From NCBI GenBank assembly GCA_016702415.1, contig JADJEA010000012.1, positions 62,001-126,000 of the forward strand: 64,000 nucleotides of DNA. The letters are read 5' to 3'. Under the pieces are notes generated by a model that had not been told where the DNA came from, ran no database searches, and saw nothing but the letters and a program-made list of their open reading frames with translations. The stretch comes from Nostocoides sp. (lineage in GTDB: Bacteria; Actinomycetota; Actinomycetes; Actinomycetales; Dermatophilaceae). Positions 25,936-35,551 of the stretch are shown here, piece by piece; within the stretch, counting starts at the first letter, position 1, and the number at the start of each line of letters is the position of its first letter. The position numbers and the translations under genes are program-made.

Positions 25936-27148
25936 ATTCCTCCCAGCGATCGAGGATTTGAGCCACCTGCGCAGGAGAAAGAACGACGCCCCGATCCTCC
26001 ACAGGAGGCAACCCCGCGACGACCGACCACGTGGCAATAAGATCACGCATATCGGTCAAATAGCGCGCGGGCGGAGGCTCGGGACTTCTCAGCACCTCGC
26101 AATCTGGCAAGAGCAAACCCGGCATGGCGTGCTCCTGCACCCATGCGATCTTCCGCACATCAGCAGGATCGACACGAAGAGACCACGCGACCGAGCGTGG
26201 GGGCCAATACGCGCTTGTCCGTTGCTCGATCCGCTCCGGAGCCAACGCTGCATAGCCCTTCGATTTGGCCGCGACAACGATTCGACGCAATGATCCATCG
26301 ACAGAGGCCGCGACGCGCGACTGTTCGGAATAGAGACAGATGGTCGGTGAGACGCCGTGGCAGTTGTCTGGCCTAATAGGCGGCCCAACGAACTTCCTGT
26401 CGGAGGGGCCAAGAAGTGACGCGCAGATGACGGCCACAACAAAAAGCCCCAACGGGATGGCGACGGGTGAAATCGACTGGCGTCCTTCACGATACTTGAT
26501 AGGGGCCGCGAGAAAAAGCATCAACGCGAGGACGAAAAGGGTAGTCTGCAGCAGTAGATAGACTGTGTTGTATCGCAAACCGATCTGGGGTACGCTCGCT
26601 CCCCCCAAGTTCAGCAGGGCGAATCTTGCCGCGCCGCCACTGCCGAGGCCGAGGGCGTATATCGCGCTAAATGCCGCAACGCCACCAACAAGGCCAGCTA
26701 GCGCGACCGGAAGGACGCGCCCAAGGAGGGACCCTAGCAAACCGAACCATAAAATGGACAGCGCCTGCACCAATACCGCCGCACCAAGAAGGACATCACC
26801 AAGTGAAGACAATGCATGGCCGAACGTCAATGTCAACAGATAAGCGAAAAGATGGATTCCGATTGCCGGGACAACGCAAAATAAGAGAGCCCTGATGAAG
26901 ACTCGCCTACGCCTTCTCGTCGGCGCTATCAGGTAGGCTCCATCAGGACGCGCCAGACGGGCGGCATCCACAGCTGATACCGCGGATACCAGGGGTCCGA
27001 CCACGAATAGCGTGATTGCCAACCACTCCACAGACCACAAGGGGTCGCCCCGCCATGGAGCACCTCGCTGTGTCAAGTTTGCAGCGTACGCACCAAGAAT
27101 AACAATGCTCACCCACGGCCCAAAGAGCGTCCGCACGTCGTACATCAA
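25925..27148 (-). CDS. ABC-transporter-associated membrane protein
   Basis: A 407-residue protein with an N-terminal membrane domain of about six to seven segments (SIVILGAYAANL, WLAITLFVVGPLVSAV, ALLFCVVPAIGIHLFAYLL, LLGAAVLVQALSILWFGLLG, LLQTTLFVLALMLFLAAPI, PLGLFVVAVICASLLG). A soluble tail of about 150 residues follows, containing paired cysteines and WSLRVDPADVRKI. It overlaps the ATPase gene (ATGA at 27145..27148), so it is probably its permease partner. I do not recognise the soluble tail. The substrate is unknown. Confidence 0.68.
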   Translation of the reverse strand: MMYDVRTLFGPWVSIVILGAYAANLTQRGAPWRGDPLWSVEWLAITLFVVGPLVSAVSAVDAARLARPDGAYLIAPTRRRRRVFIRALLFCVVPAIGIHLFAYLLTLTFGHALSSLGDVLLGAAVLVQALSILWFGLLGSLLGRVLPVALAGLVGGVAAFSAIYALGLGSGGAARFALLNLGGASVPQIGLRYNTVYLLLQTTLFVLALMLFLAAPIKYREGRQSISPVAIPLGLFVVAVICASLLGPSDRKFVGPPIRPDNCHGVSPTICLYSEQSRVAASVDGSLRRIVVAAKSKGYAALAPERIEQRTSAYWPPRSVAWSLRVDPADVRKIAWVQEHAMPGLLLPDCEVLRSPEPPPARYLTDMRDLIATWSVVAGLPPVEDRGVVLSPAQVAQILDRWEECDL

Positions 27149-27915
27149 GACTGCCTGCCCTGGGGCATCGAGAGAACCGTAGAGAACGCCTTCTCCAACG
27201 GCGTGTCCCCCAGGGCGTCATCGGAAGCTCGTGAAGCCAGTTCAGCGCCGGTGCCCGAGAAGGCCAACTGACCGCCGGAGAGTACGATCAGTCGATCCCC
27301 AACAAGCGCGGCTTCATCAACGAGGTGCGTGGAGAGGATGAGGATGGCCTCTCGCCCCAACTCGCGCAGCACCCTACGCAATTCGATGCGGTGTTGCGGA
27401 TCGAGCCCAACGGCTGGCTCATCCAAAAGGACCACGTCAGGGCTATGGACTATTGCTTGGGCAATTCCCAACCGACGTTGCATCCCTCCTGACAGGGTCT
27501 TTATTCCGTCAGCGGCACGGTCGCTAAGACCCACTCGATCAAGAGCACGATTGACGGCCGCTTTCCGATCTCCCTTGCTAACCCCGTGCAGCCAGCACAC
27601 GTACTCCAAAAACTGCCGAGGGGTCGCGCGTTCCGGAAACCGCGGCAACTGCGGGAGGTACCCCACAGTGAGAAGTTGGTCGTCGGCCTTTACTATTCGC
27701 CCACTCGAGGGTTTCTCTATCCCGGAAATCACATCGAAAAGCGTCGTTTTGCCTGCGCCGTTGGGACCGAGCACCACAGAGACACCAAGGTGGAAGGTGA
27801 CCGTCAAAGGACCAAGCATGAATCCTGAACGCCGTTCAAAGACAACATCGTCGAGAACTAAAAGCGGGGCACCATTTGCAGGTTGCTCGACTGTGTTGTG
27901 CTGGGTCCGGTGCAT
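27145..27915 (-). CDS. ABC transporter ATP-binding protein
   Basis: This ATPase subunit of 256 residues couples ATP hydrolysis to movement through the membrane partners encoded next to it. Walker A is GPNGAGKTT (50-58), the signature LSGGM (141-145) and Walker B VVLLDEP (161-167), followed by an H-loop in ILSTHLVDEAAL. It resembles the exporter-type DrrA/CcmA group. The ATG at 27915 lies directly after the secreted-protein gene. Codon use is more AT-rich than in the flanking ribosomal genes. Confidence 0.9.
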   Translation of the reverse strand: MHRTQHNTVEQPANGAPLLVLDDVVFERRSGFMLGPLTVTFHLGVSVVLGPNGAGKTTLFDVISGIEKPSSGRIVKADDQLLTVGYLPQLPRFPERATPRQFLEYVCWLHGVSKGDRKAAVNRALDRVGLSDRAADGIKTLSGGMQRRLGIAQAIVHSPDVVLLDEPAVGLDPQHRIELRRVLRELGREAILILSTHLVDEAALVGDRLIVLSGGQLAFSGTGAELASRASDDALGDTPLEKAFSTVLSMPQGRQS

Positions 27916-28389
27916 TCAGTACGGAACTCCATTTGTAAGCGAGTAGCCCGACTCAGGGTCGATTCGCCAGGGCACATCTAGCTTGACCTGAATATATCCG
28001 CGAGCGTAATCTGCCGTCGGTGTCACGGGTGCTTTCGAAGGCGCCACGGTCCACGCCTCAGCGTTGATGTGCGACGACTGCATATTGCTGTAGTAATAGT
28101 ACTTCTGCGTGCAACTCAGATACTTCGGCGCTAGGCAGACCCCAGCGTTAACATAGTTATCCGTCGACGTGTACACCTTGTGATTATCAGCGTTGTTTAG
28201 CCAAACGCTTGCACTGTTCCGATATTTCGTGCCGTCACTCGCTGTTGACACGTAATACTGCCCATACCCTTTCCCGGTGGATCCATATCCCGTAACCGTG
28301 AGAGGACTTCCCGATGAGTTCCAATCAACTGCGTACGCCGCCGCAACAAATCCAAGCAACGAGGAACCCGCTACACACAAAGAGATCAA
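27916..28389 (-). CDS. Small secreted protein of unknown function
   Basis: Unrecognised. The 157-residue product has a hydrophobic N-terminus LCVAGSSLLGFVAAAYA, typical of a Sec signal peptide with cleavage after AYA. The mature part is rich in Tyr, Ser and Asn (GYGSTGKGYGQYYVS, KYYYYSN) with two cysteines (GVCLAP, LSCTQ). The frame has no ATG; a TTG at 28389 is the only standard start. The open frame extends upstream with basic residues (RRIFQRGPAR) that would suit a signal-peptide n-region, so the true start is uncertain. It leads an operon with an ABC ATPase and two membrane proteins. It could be an exported peptide, a surface protein or the sensor of that system. Confidence 0.6.
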   Translation of the reverse strand: MISLCVAGSSLLGFVAAAYAVDWNSSGSPLTVTGYGSTGKGYGQYYVSTASDGTKYRNSASVWLNNADNHKVYTSTDNYVNAGVCLAPKYLSCTQKYYYYSNMQSSHINAEAWTVAPSKAPVTPTADYARGYIQVKLDVPWRIDPESGYSLTNGVPY

Positions 28390-28689
28390 GAGTGACCGAG
28401 CCGGACCGCGTTGAAAGATTCTTCTCGTCTCTTTTCCCTTCGCTCAGGTTGACGCTACTTGACCTTCGCGTGCGTGGACGAGCGTACACCCCCCCGGTCA
28501 CGATCAAGGGCCTTGCCAGCTTTGTCACGGTGCAACTACCTGCGTCAACGTCACCAAGCACGCGCGGCACAGAAGGGGCTCGTATGCCGCGGCGTGGGAG
28601 CCCCTCGCTCGTGCAGACCCGATGACCACACGGGTCTGGGGTGACCCAGGCGGGTCTGTGCTTGGGTCCCGGGGGCGAATCCCCGTGCG
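28390..28689. other. Upstream region of the accessory operon
   Basis: No intact gene is seen. It should contain the operon promoter on the minus strand; I find no convincing -35/-10. One GTATGCCG lies at 28583, at the point where GC content returns to chromosome level. Confidence 0.35.
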
Positions 28690-28758
28690 CTACTTGGGGA
28701 TTTTGGTGACACTGCCGGCAGTGTCGAGCTTCCTCTCTCTCGCGCTGTCCAAACCTGT
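28690..28758 (-). pseudogene. Relic of a tuf 3' end
   Basis: The minus strand ends ARERKLDTAGSVTKIPK-stop, matching the EF-Tu C-terminus AIREGGRTVGAGRVTKITK-stop of the intact gene at 29709. The nucleotides agree too (CTACTTGG.GAT.TTGGTGAC), and the downstream CCCGGGGGCG block is shared. Only about 20 codons survive, followed by unrelated sequence. It looks like a duplicated and decayed tuf tail about 1 kb from the real one. Confidence 0.55.
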
Positions 28759-28835
28759 GTCCGGCAACCCGGGATCCCCCGACCCGCCCCAGTCGGGCGT
28801 CTGTCGACAGCGTCTCGTGCCAGATCCGCGATCCC

Positions 28836-28975
28836 GCGGCGTGCGGTTTTCCCCGCCCGTTGGGTTGATCGGTGGTCCGGCTCAGCAGGTCGTGCCCGAA
28901 CGGCGGTGTCGCCCCGCCCCCGAGGTTGGTTCGAGTCGTTGTCACCATGGGCCCGCGGCTGACATGAACACCGAG
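28836..28975. repeat. Diverged copy of the rpsJ upstream block
   Basis: It shares several strings with 24225..24370, including GGTGTCGCCCCGCCCC and GGTTCGAGTCGTTGTCACC. The two copies lie on either side of the accessory operon in the same orientation. The alignment needs gaps and was done by eye. Confidence 0.45.
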
Positions 28976-29304
28976 CAGGTATCGCGCTCGGCCGGCTGGG
29001 TGGAACGCTTTGCTCTCGACCAGCCCGCCCGAAGCCATGGGCTTCGGGGACTCCCCCCAGGACGCCGCCAAGGTGCACGTGACCGATCCCGCCCTGCTCG
29101 CGGCATACCTGGGTGGTCGCGGCGACGATGAGCCATGTCGAGGGCCTCACCGAGGCCGACCTCGACGAGTTCGTCGACACCCGTTTGGATGCGCCCGTCA
29201 CCCGAGGGGTGCGCCTGGTCAGCGTCATCGACGACGCCGTGGCGCATTTCGCGCCGGCGCAGTATGTCCGTGGCCTGCTCGCGAACTGGTCGATCGGCTA
29301 CTGA
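28960..29304 (+). pseudogene. Decayed DinB-superfamily (DUF664-like) gene
   Basis: Three frame-shifted pieces together follow the order of actinobacterial DinB/DUF664 proteins (mycothiol-dependent enzymes). They are TEQVSRSAGWVERFALDQ, MGFGDSPQDAAKVHVTDPAL, and LTEADLDEFVDTRLDAP with GVRLVSVIDDAVAHFAPAQY, ending YVRGLLANWSIGY at a TGA. The N-terminal half with the metal ligand is missing. At least two frameshifts separate the pieces, so it is a real relic rather than one sequencing slip. Confidence 0.6.
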
Positions 29305-29455
29305 CGCCCGGGCCAATTCGCCACTGCGGGAGCTGCCATCGGGAGCCCAACCGGCGAGGCTGTCGCCGAGCGGCGAGAACTGCGGCTGGCCGAAGAGCCC
29401 CGGTCGGCCAGCCCGTCTCCTCGTCGCACTGGAGGTGCGGATCGTCGCTGGGGAC

Positions 29456-29574
29456 GGCGAGGCCTCAACTTGAGCACGCGCAACAACTTGAGCACGCCAT
29501 ACCGACTTGAGCACGCCATGTCTGGCGTGCTCAAGTCCGTATGGCGTGCTCAAGTTGAAGACAAGCCCCGCCGG
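29456..29574. repeat. Right copy of the TTGAGCACGC repeat element
   Basis: This is the direct repeat of 24607..24725. It has three forward and two inverted copies of ACTTGAGCACGC. CTTGAGCACGCCA and TGGCGTGCTCAAG (29508..29537) make a perfect 13-bp stem with a 4-base loop. Confidence 0.75.
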
Positions 29575-29625
29575 GCCAGAGCCCGCTGGGCCAGGACCGC
29601 CAAGTGCTGCCAGCCCACCGGTGGG

Positions 29626-29676
29626 GACGCCGAAGGGCGTGGTCCTCGCTTCGCGAGGACCACGCCCTTCGGCGTC
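29626..29676 (-). terminator. Long-stem terminator of the str operon (after tuf)
   Basis: A perfect stem of about 24 bp (GACGCCGAAGGGCGTGG at its base, closed by a CGC-TTC-GCG tip) lies 33 bases past the tuf stop on the minus strand. A second hairpin, GGGGGC-GGA-GCCCCC, lies between it and tuf. There is no T-run. Confidence 0.8.
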
Positions 29677-29708
29677 AGCTCACCCGGGGGCGGAGCCCCC
29701 TCGTGGGG

Positions 29709-30905
29709 CTACTTGGTGATCTTGGTGACGCGGCCGGCGCCGACGGTGCGGCCACCCTCGCGGATGGCGAACTTGAGGCCTTCCTCCATGGCGATCGGCT
29801 GGATCAGCTCGACCGACATCTCGGTGTTGTCGCCGGGCATGACCATCTCGGTGCCCTCGGGCAGGTGGACAACGCCCGTCACATCCGTGGTGCGGAAGTA
29901 GAACTGCGGACGGTAGTTGTCGTAGAACGGCGTGTGGCGGCCACCCTCATCCTTGCCGAGGATGTAGACGTTGGCGTCGAAGTTCGTGTGCGGGGTGATC
30001 GAGCCGGGCTTGACCACGACCTGGCCACGCTCGACGTCCTCACGCTTGACACCACGAAGCAGCAGGCCGACGTTCTCGCCCGCGCGCGCCTCATCGAGGA
30101 GCTTGCGGAACATCTCGACACCGGTGACGGTGGTCTTCTTGGCGTTGCCCTCGTGGATGCCGACGATCTCGACCTCCTCGTTGACCTTGAGGATGCCACG
30201 CTCGACACGGCCGGTGACGACGGTGCCACGACCGGTGATCGTGAAGACGTCCTCGACGGGCATGAGGAACGGCTTGTCGATGTCGCGCTCCGGCTCCGGG
30301 ATGTAGGAGTCGACGGCGTCCATGAGCTCCAGGACGGTCTTGCCCCACTCGGCGTCGCCGTCGAGGGCCTTCAGGGCCGAGACGCGGACGACGGGGATGT
30401 CGTCGCCGGGGAAGTCGTAGTCGGACAGCAGCTCACGGACCTCCATCTCGACGAGCTCGAGGATCTCCTCGTCGTCGACCATGTCGGTCTTGTTGAGCGC
30501 GACCACGATGTAGGGGACGCCGACCTGGCGGGCCAGGAGGACGTGCTCCTTCGTCTGCGGCATCGGGCCGTCGGTGGCGGCGACGACGAGGATCGCACCG
30601 TCCATCTGGGCCGCACCGGTGATCATGTTCTTGATGTAGTCGGCGTGACCGGGGCAGTCGACGTGCGCATAGTGCCGCGACTCGGTCTGGTACTCGACAT
30701 GCGCGATCGAGATGGTGATGCCGCGCTGCTTCTCTTCGGGCGCCTTGTCGATCTCGTCGAACGGCGTGAAGGGGTTGAGGTCCGGGAACTTGTCGTGCAG
30801 GACCTTGGTGATCGCCGCCGTCAGCGTCGTCTTGCCGTGGTCGATGTGACCGATGGTGCCGATGTTGACGTGCGGCTTGGTCCGCTCGAACTTTGCCTTC
30901 GCCAC
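29709..30905 (-). CDS. tuf: Translation elongation factor Tu
   Basis: EF-Tu delivers aminoacyl-tRNA to the ribosome as a GTP complex. The 398-residue protein starts MAKAKFERTKPHVNIGTIGH at a GTG (30905) with GAGGAGG upstream. G-motifs are GHIDHGKTT, DCPGH and NKTDM; the protein ends GRVTKITK. It closes the str operon (rpsL-rpsG-fusA-tuf). A decayed copy of its 3' end lies at 28690. Confidence 0.98.
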   Translation of the reverse strand: MAKAKFERTKPHVNIGTIGHIDHGKTTLTAAITKVLHDKFPDLNPFTPFDEIDKAPEEKQRGITISIAHVEYQTESRHYAHVDCPGHADYIKNMITGAAQMDGAILVVAATDGPMPQTKEHVLLARQVGVPYIVVALNKTDMVDDEEILELVEMEVRELLSDYDFPGDDIPVVRVSALKALDGDAEWGKTVLELMDAVDSYIPEPERDIDKPFLMPVEDVFTITGRGTVVTGRVERGILKVNEEVEIVGIHEGNAKKTTVTGVEMFRKLLDEARAGENVGLLLRGVKREDVERGQVVVKPGSITPHTNFDANVYILGKDEGGRHTPFYDNYRPQFYFRTTDVTGVVHLPEGTEMVMPGDNTEMSVELIQPIAMEEGLKFAIREGGRTVGAGRVTKITK

Positions 30906-30992
30906 TGTGTCTGTCCTCCTCAGGACTCTTCTTGTGGAACCGCATACGACCAGGGCGGGCGCGGCGGCAGGTGGTGGGTTGACTGGGGTGTC

Positions 30993-31011
30993 TGACCGGT
31001 GATTCTACCGG

Positions 31012-31014
<3 letters not shown>
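30993..31014 (-). terminator. Short hairpin at the fusA 3' end
   Basis: TGACCGGT and ACCGGTCA pair perfectly around a 6-base loop, and the right arm overlaps the fusA stop codon. It could slow ribosomes or protect the fusA 3' end, since tuf lies downstream in the same operon. Confidence 0.45.
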
Positions 31015-33114
<2,100 letters not shown>

Positions 33115-33254
33115 TGCGTCTTATCTCTCGCTCGTTTGCGAATCTTCTTGGGCGGATCTTCTGGGGGCGAATCTGGGGGTCGACCCTTCGGGGGCCGGTT
33201 CTCTGGCGGCGCGACCCGCGGGTGCCCGGTCGGGGGAGTTCACCCCCACGGGTC

Positions 33255-33290
33255 CGTATGCCGCCCGCCCGGGTGGGCGCGCGGCATACG
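33255..33290. promoter_or_regulatory. Hairpin of paired octamers between rpsG and fusA
   Basis: CGTATGCCGC (33255..33264) and GCGGCATACG (33281..33290) form a perfect 10-bp outer stem, with a second GCCC/GGGC stem inside. It sits 10 bases past the rpsG stop in the 187-base rpsG-fusA gap. Confidence 0.65.
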
Positions 33291-33301
33291 TCCGCGTGTG
33301 G

Positions 33302-33772
33302 TCACCAGCGGTAGTGCGCGAAGGCCTTGTTGGACTCGGCCATCTTGTGGGTGTCCTCGCGACGCTTCACCGCGGCACCGAGGCCGTTGGAGGCATCGAG
33401 GATCTCGTTCATGAGGCGCTCGGTCATGGTCTTCTCGCGCCGCTGGCGGGAGTAGCCCACGAGCCAGCGCAGCGACAAGGTCGTCGCGCGGCCGGGCTTG
33501 ACCTCGACCGGGACCTGGTAGGTCGCGCCACCGACACGGCGGGACTTGACCTCAAGGCTCGGCCGGACGTTGTCGAGCGCGCGCTTGAGCGTGGCCACGG
33601 GGTCGGTGCCGGTCTTGGTGCGGACACCTTCGAGGGCGCCGTAGACGATGTGTTCGGCGATCGACTTCTTGCCGTCGAGGAGGATCTTGTTGACCAACTG
33701 GGTCACCAGGACCGAGTTGTAGACGGGGTCGACGACGAGGGGACGCTTCGGGGCGGGACCCTTGCGAGGCAT
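33302..33772 (-). CDS. rpsG: 30S ribosomal protein S7
   Basis: S7 nucleates the head of the small subunit and lines the E site. The 156-residue protein begins MPRKGPAPKRPLVVDPVYNS and carries RRVGGATYQVPVEVKPGRA and the C-terminal KAFAHYRW. Its ATG overlaps the rpsL stop (TAATG). In model bacteria S7 represses the str operon. Confidence 0.97.
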   Translation of the reverse strand: MPRKGPAPKRPLVVDPVYNSVLVTQLVNKILLDGKKSIAEHIVYGALEGVRTKTGTDPVATLKRALDNVRPSLEVKSRRVGGATYQVPVEVKPGRATTLSLRWLVGYSRQRREKTMTERLMNEILDASNGLGAAVKRREDTHKMAESNKAFAHYRW

Positions 33773-34146
33773 TACTTCTTCACCTTCTTGGCGCCGTAAC
33801 GGCTGCGGGCCTGCTGGCGGTTCTTGACACCCTGGGTGTCGAGCGCGCCACGGATGATCTTGTAACGGACACCGGGGAGGTCCTTCACACGACCGCCACG
33901 CACGAGCACCATCGAGTGCTCCTGGAGGTTGTGGCCGACGCCGGGGATATAGGCGGTGACCTCGATGCCGCTGGTCAGGCGCACGCGGGCGACCTTGCGC
34001 AGGGCGGAGTTCGGCTTCTTGGGGGTGGTGGTGTACACGCGGGTGCACACGCCGCGGCGCTGGGGCGAGCCCTTGAGGGCAGGCGTCTTGACCTTGGAGG
34101 CCTTGTCCTGCCGGCCCTTGCGCACCAGCTGATTGATGGTAGGCAA
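33772..34146 (-). CDS. rpsL: 30S ribosomal protein S12
   Basis: S12 sits at the decoding centre and is the streptomycin-resistance locus. The 124-residue protein reads PTINQLVRKGRQDKASKVKT and includes TTPKKPNSALRKVARV (the Lys42-equivalent wild-type, streptomycin-sensitive form) and GRVKDLPGVRYKIIRG. The start is a TTG at 34146 with GAAGGA 6 bases upstream; no ATG or GTG is near. It is first in the str operon. Confidence 0.96.
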   Translation of the reverse strand: MPTINQLVRKGRQDKASKVKTPALKGSPQRRGVCTRVYTTTPKKPNSALRKVARVRLTSGIEVTAYIPGVGHNLQEHSMVLVRGGRVKDLPGVRYKIIRGALDTQGVKNRQQARSRYGAKKVKK

Positions 34147-34441
34147 ACTGCGTCCTTCGAATCGTCGTTGTCCTTCGCGTCGTCGCGAGGACTCCTTGTC
34201 CTGACCGCCCGGACCCCCCGCACTCGGGCGTGTCGGGCGGTGCTCCCCCCTGCACTCCCCACGCATCGCCGTCCGGGGCGTCAGTGCCCGGTCGACGGTG
34301 GTGGATTGCCCGGCGAGAGGTGTGGGGCCGTCAGTCGCCTTGGACTGGGGCCCACCCGGGGACGAGCCCCGCGCTCCTGGGCGCAGGTGGCACCCGGGAA
34401 CGGCGTCCGGGCACAGTGGTGCCAAGACACGGTTTCCCAGT
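34147..34441. other. str operon upstream region
   Basis: This gap of nearly 300 bases has no gene. It should hold the rpsL promoter on the minus strand, downstream of the EEP hydrolase gene. I see no strong -35/-10 pair and no dispersed octamer. Confidence 0.4.
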
Positions 34442-35293
34442 CTAGTCGGCGCCTCCTCCCCCACAAAATCGCGGGCCGTATGCCGCCTCGGGCCTCCAGG
34501 TCAGCGCGCTGTGGTCGGTCAGGCCCGCCGGGACCGCCTCGATGTCGGCCCGGCCCCCGCGCACCCCCGGACCGAGCAACACATAGTCGTACCTGCACGC
34601 GGCCCCGGAGTGGTCCACCCACGTGGGCGCGCCGGCGAGGACCCCTTCGCGGTGAGTGTCGGCATACGCATCGGTCCACCCGCACGCCACCAGCAGGTCG
34701 TATGCCGTGCGCTCCTCCGCCAGGACGTACGGCAGGACGCTCGCGTGGCCCGGGGCGACGATATTGAGGTCGCCGACGAGGACGGTCGGCACGGGCGGCA
34801 GGGTCGCCACCCACGAGCAGAAGGCGAGCAGCCACGCGCGCTTGCGCTGTCGCTGGGCCGCCGAGGCATACCTCACCGGGTCGCTCGCCAGGCCGTACAC
34901 GCCAACCACCCGCAGGGTCGGCTCGCCGACGCAACCGTCCATGCCGTATGCCGATCCCTCCCCCACCTCGACCGCCACCACCCGCTCGGGGAAACCCTCC
35001 GGGACGCCGACGTCGATCCGGCGCGAGCCGAGTCCGCCCCGGACGACAATGGTGACCCCCAACGCCCCCCGGGTGGCCCGGCGGTCCGGCAGCGGGCGGT
35101 CCGGCAGCGTGAGGGAGGCGTGAACGCCGTGGCCGGCGGCACGGCATACGGACTCCACGAGGGCGCTGCCGCCGCCGCGCACGGTCTCGCTCAGGACGAG
35201 GACGTCCTCGGGGCGGTGCCAGAGCCACTCCAGCAGCGCCGACGCGCGGCTCGCCGGAGGGCGGGCGATATTGAGGGTCAGGACCGTCGGCAT
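34442..35293 (-). CDS. Endonuclease/exonuclease/phosphatase-family protein
   Basis: A 283-residue metal-dependent hydrolase of the EEP fold. The family motifs are in order: TLNIARPP near the start, LVLSE with the metal-binding Glu, VLVGDLNI (Asp and Asn), and TDHSAL at the C-terminus (Asp-His). The substrate may be nucleic acid, lipid or sugar phosphate; the sequence does not say. No signal peptide is seen. Its ATG directly abuts the stop of the small membrane protein upstream, so the two are co-transcribed. Confidence 0.8.
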   Translation of the reverse strand: MPTVLTLNIARPPASRASALLEWLWHRPEDVLVLSETVRGGGSALVESVCRAAGHGVHASLTLPDRPLPDRRATRGALGVTIVVRGGLGSRRIDVGVPEGFPERVVAVEVGEGSAYGMDGCVGEPTLRVVGVYGLASDPVRYASAAQRQRKRAWLLAFCSWVATLPPVPTVLVGDLNIVAPGHASVLPYVLAEERTAYDLLVACGWTDAYADTHREGVLAGAPTWVDHSGAACRYDYVLLGPGVRGGRADIEAVPAGLTDHSALTWRPEAAYGPRFCGGGGAD

Positions 35294-35524
35294 TCAGCGA
35301 TGCCAGGCGCGATATGCCGCCCACCCGAACCCGACGACGATCACGACGAGGACGGCGGTCAGCCGCGCGGGGTCGACCTTGTTGAGGTACACCGCGCCGG
35401 CGGCGATGAAGAGCAGCGCGAGGAGCTTCCCCGGACCGGCCATCCGCAGGAGCAGGAAAAGGCCGATGGAGACCAGCGCGCCCCCGATGACGGCCCGGCG
35501 AACCTCGGGCCCCGATTCGGCCAT
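35294..35524 (-). CDS. Small two-segment membrane protein
   Basis: Unrecognised, 76 residues. Two or three hydrophobic stretches (AVIGGALVSIGLFLLL, LLALLFIAAGAVYL, LTAVLVVIVVGFGWAAY) separated by short basic or acidic turns suggest a small inner-membrane protein. It shares a transcript with the EEP hydrolase downstream and is divergent from the sensor kinase gene. Confidence 0.6.
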   Translation of the reverse strand: MAESGPEVRRAVIGGALVSIGLFLLLRMAGPGKLLALLFIAAGAVYLNKVDPARLTAVLVVIVVGFGWAAYRAWHR

Positions 35525-35551
35525 GCCCTAACGCTACTTGCTCGGTAAGGC

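Noticed and set aside
27916..28389. Lactococcin 972-type bacteriocin
   Set aside because: A signal peptide and an ABC neighbour are present, but the conserved Trp/Gly/His pattern of that family is not, so I left the function open.
28325..29228. Overlapping minus-strand open frames across 28325..29228
   Set aside because: They cross the tuf relic and the plus-strand DinB remnant in other frames and show no coding character of their own.
29626..29676. Inverted repeats of an insertion sequence at the tuf 3' end
   Set aside because: The arms are adjacent with a 3-base loop and sit just past tuf, which fits a terminator; no transposase lies between them.
33772..34146. Missing start codon of rpsL
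   Set aside because: A TTG with a well-spaced GAAGGA begins exactly at the conserved PTINQLVRKG, so an unusual but valid start is enough.
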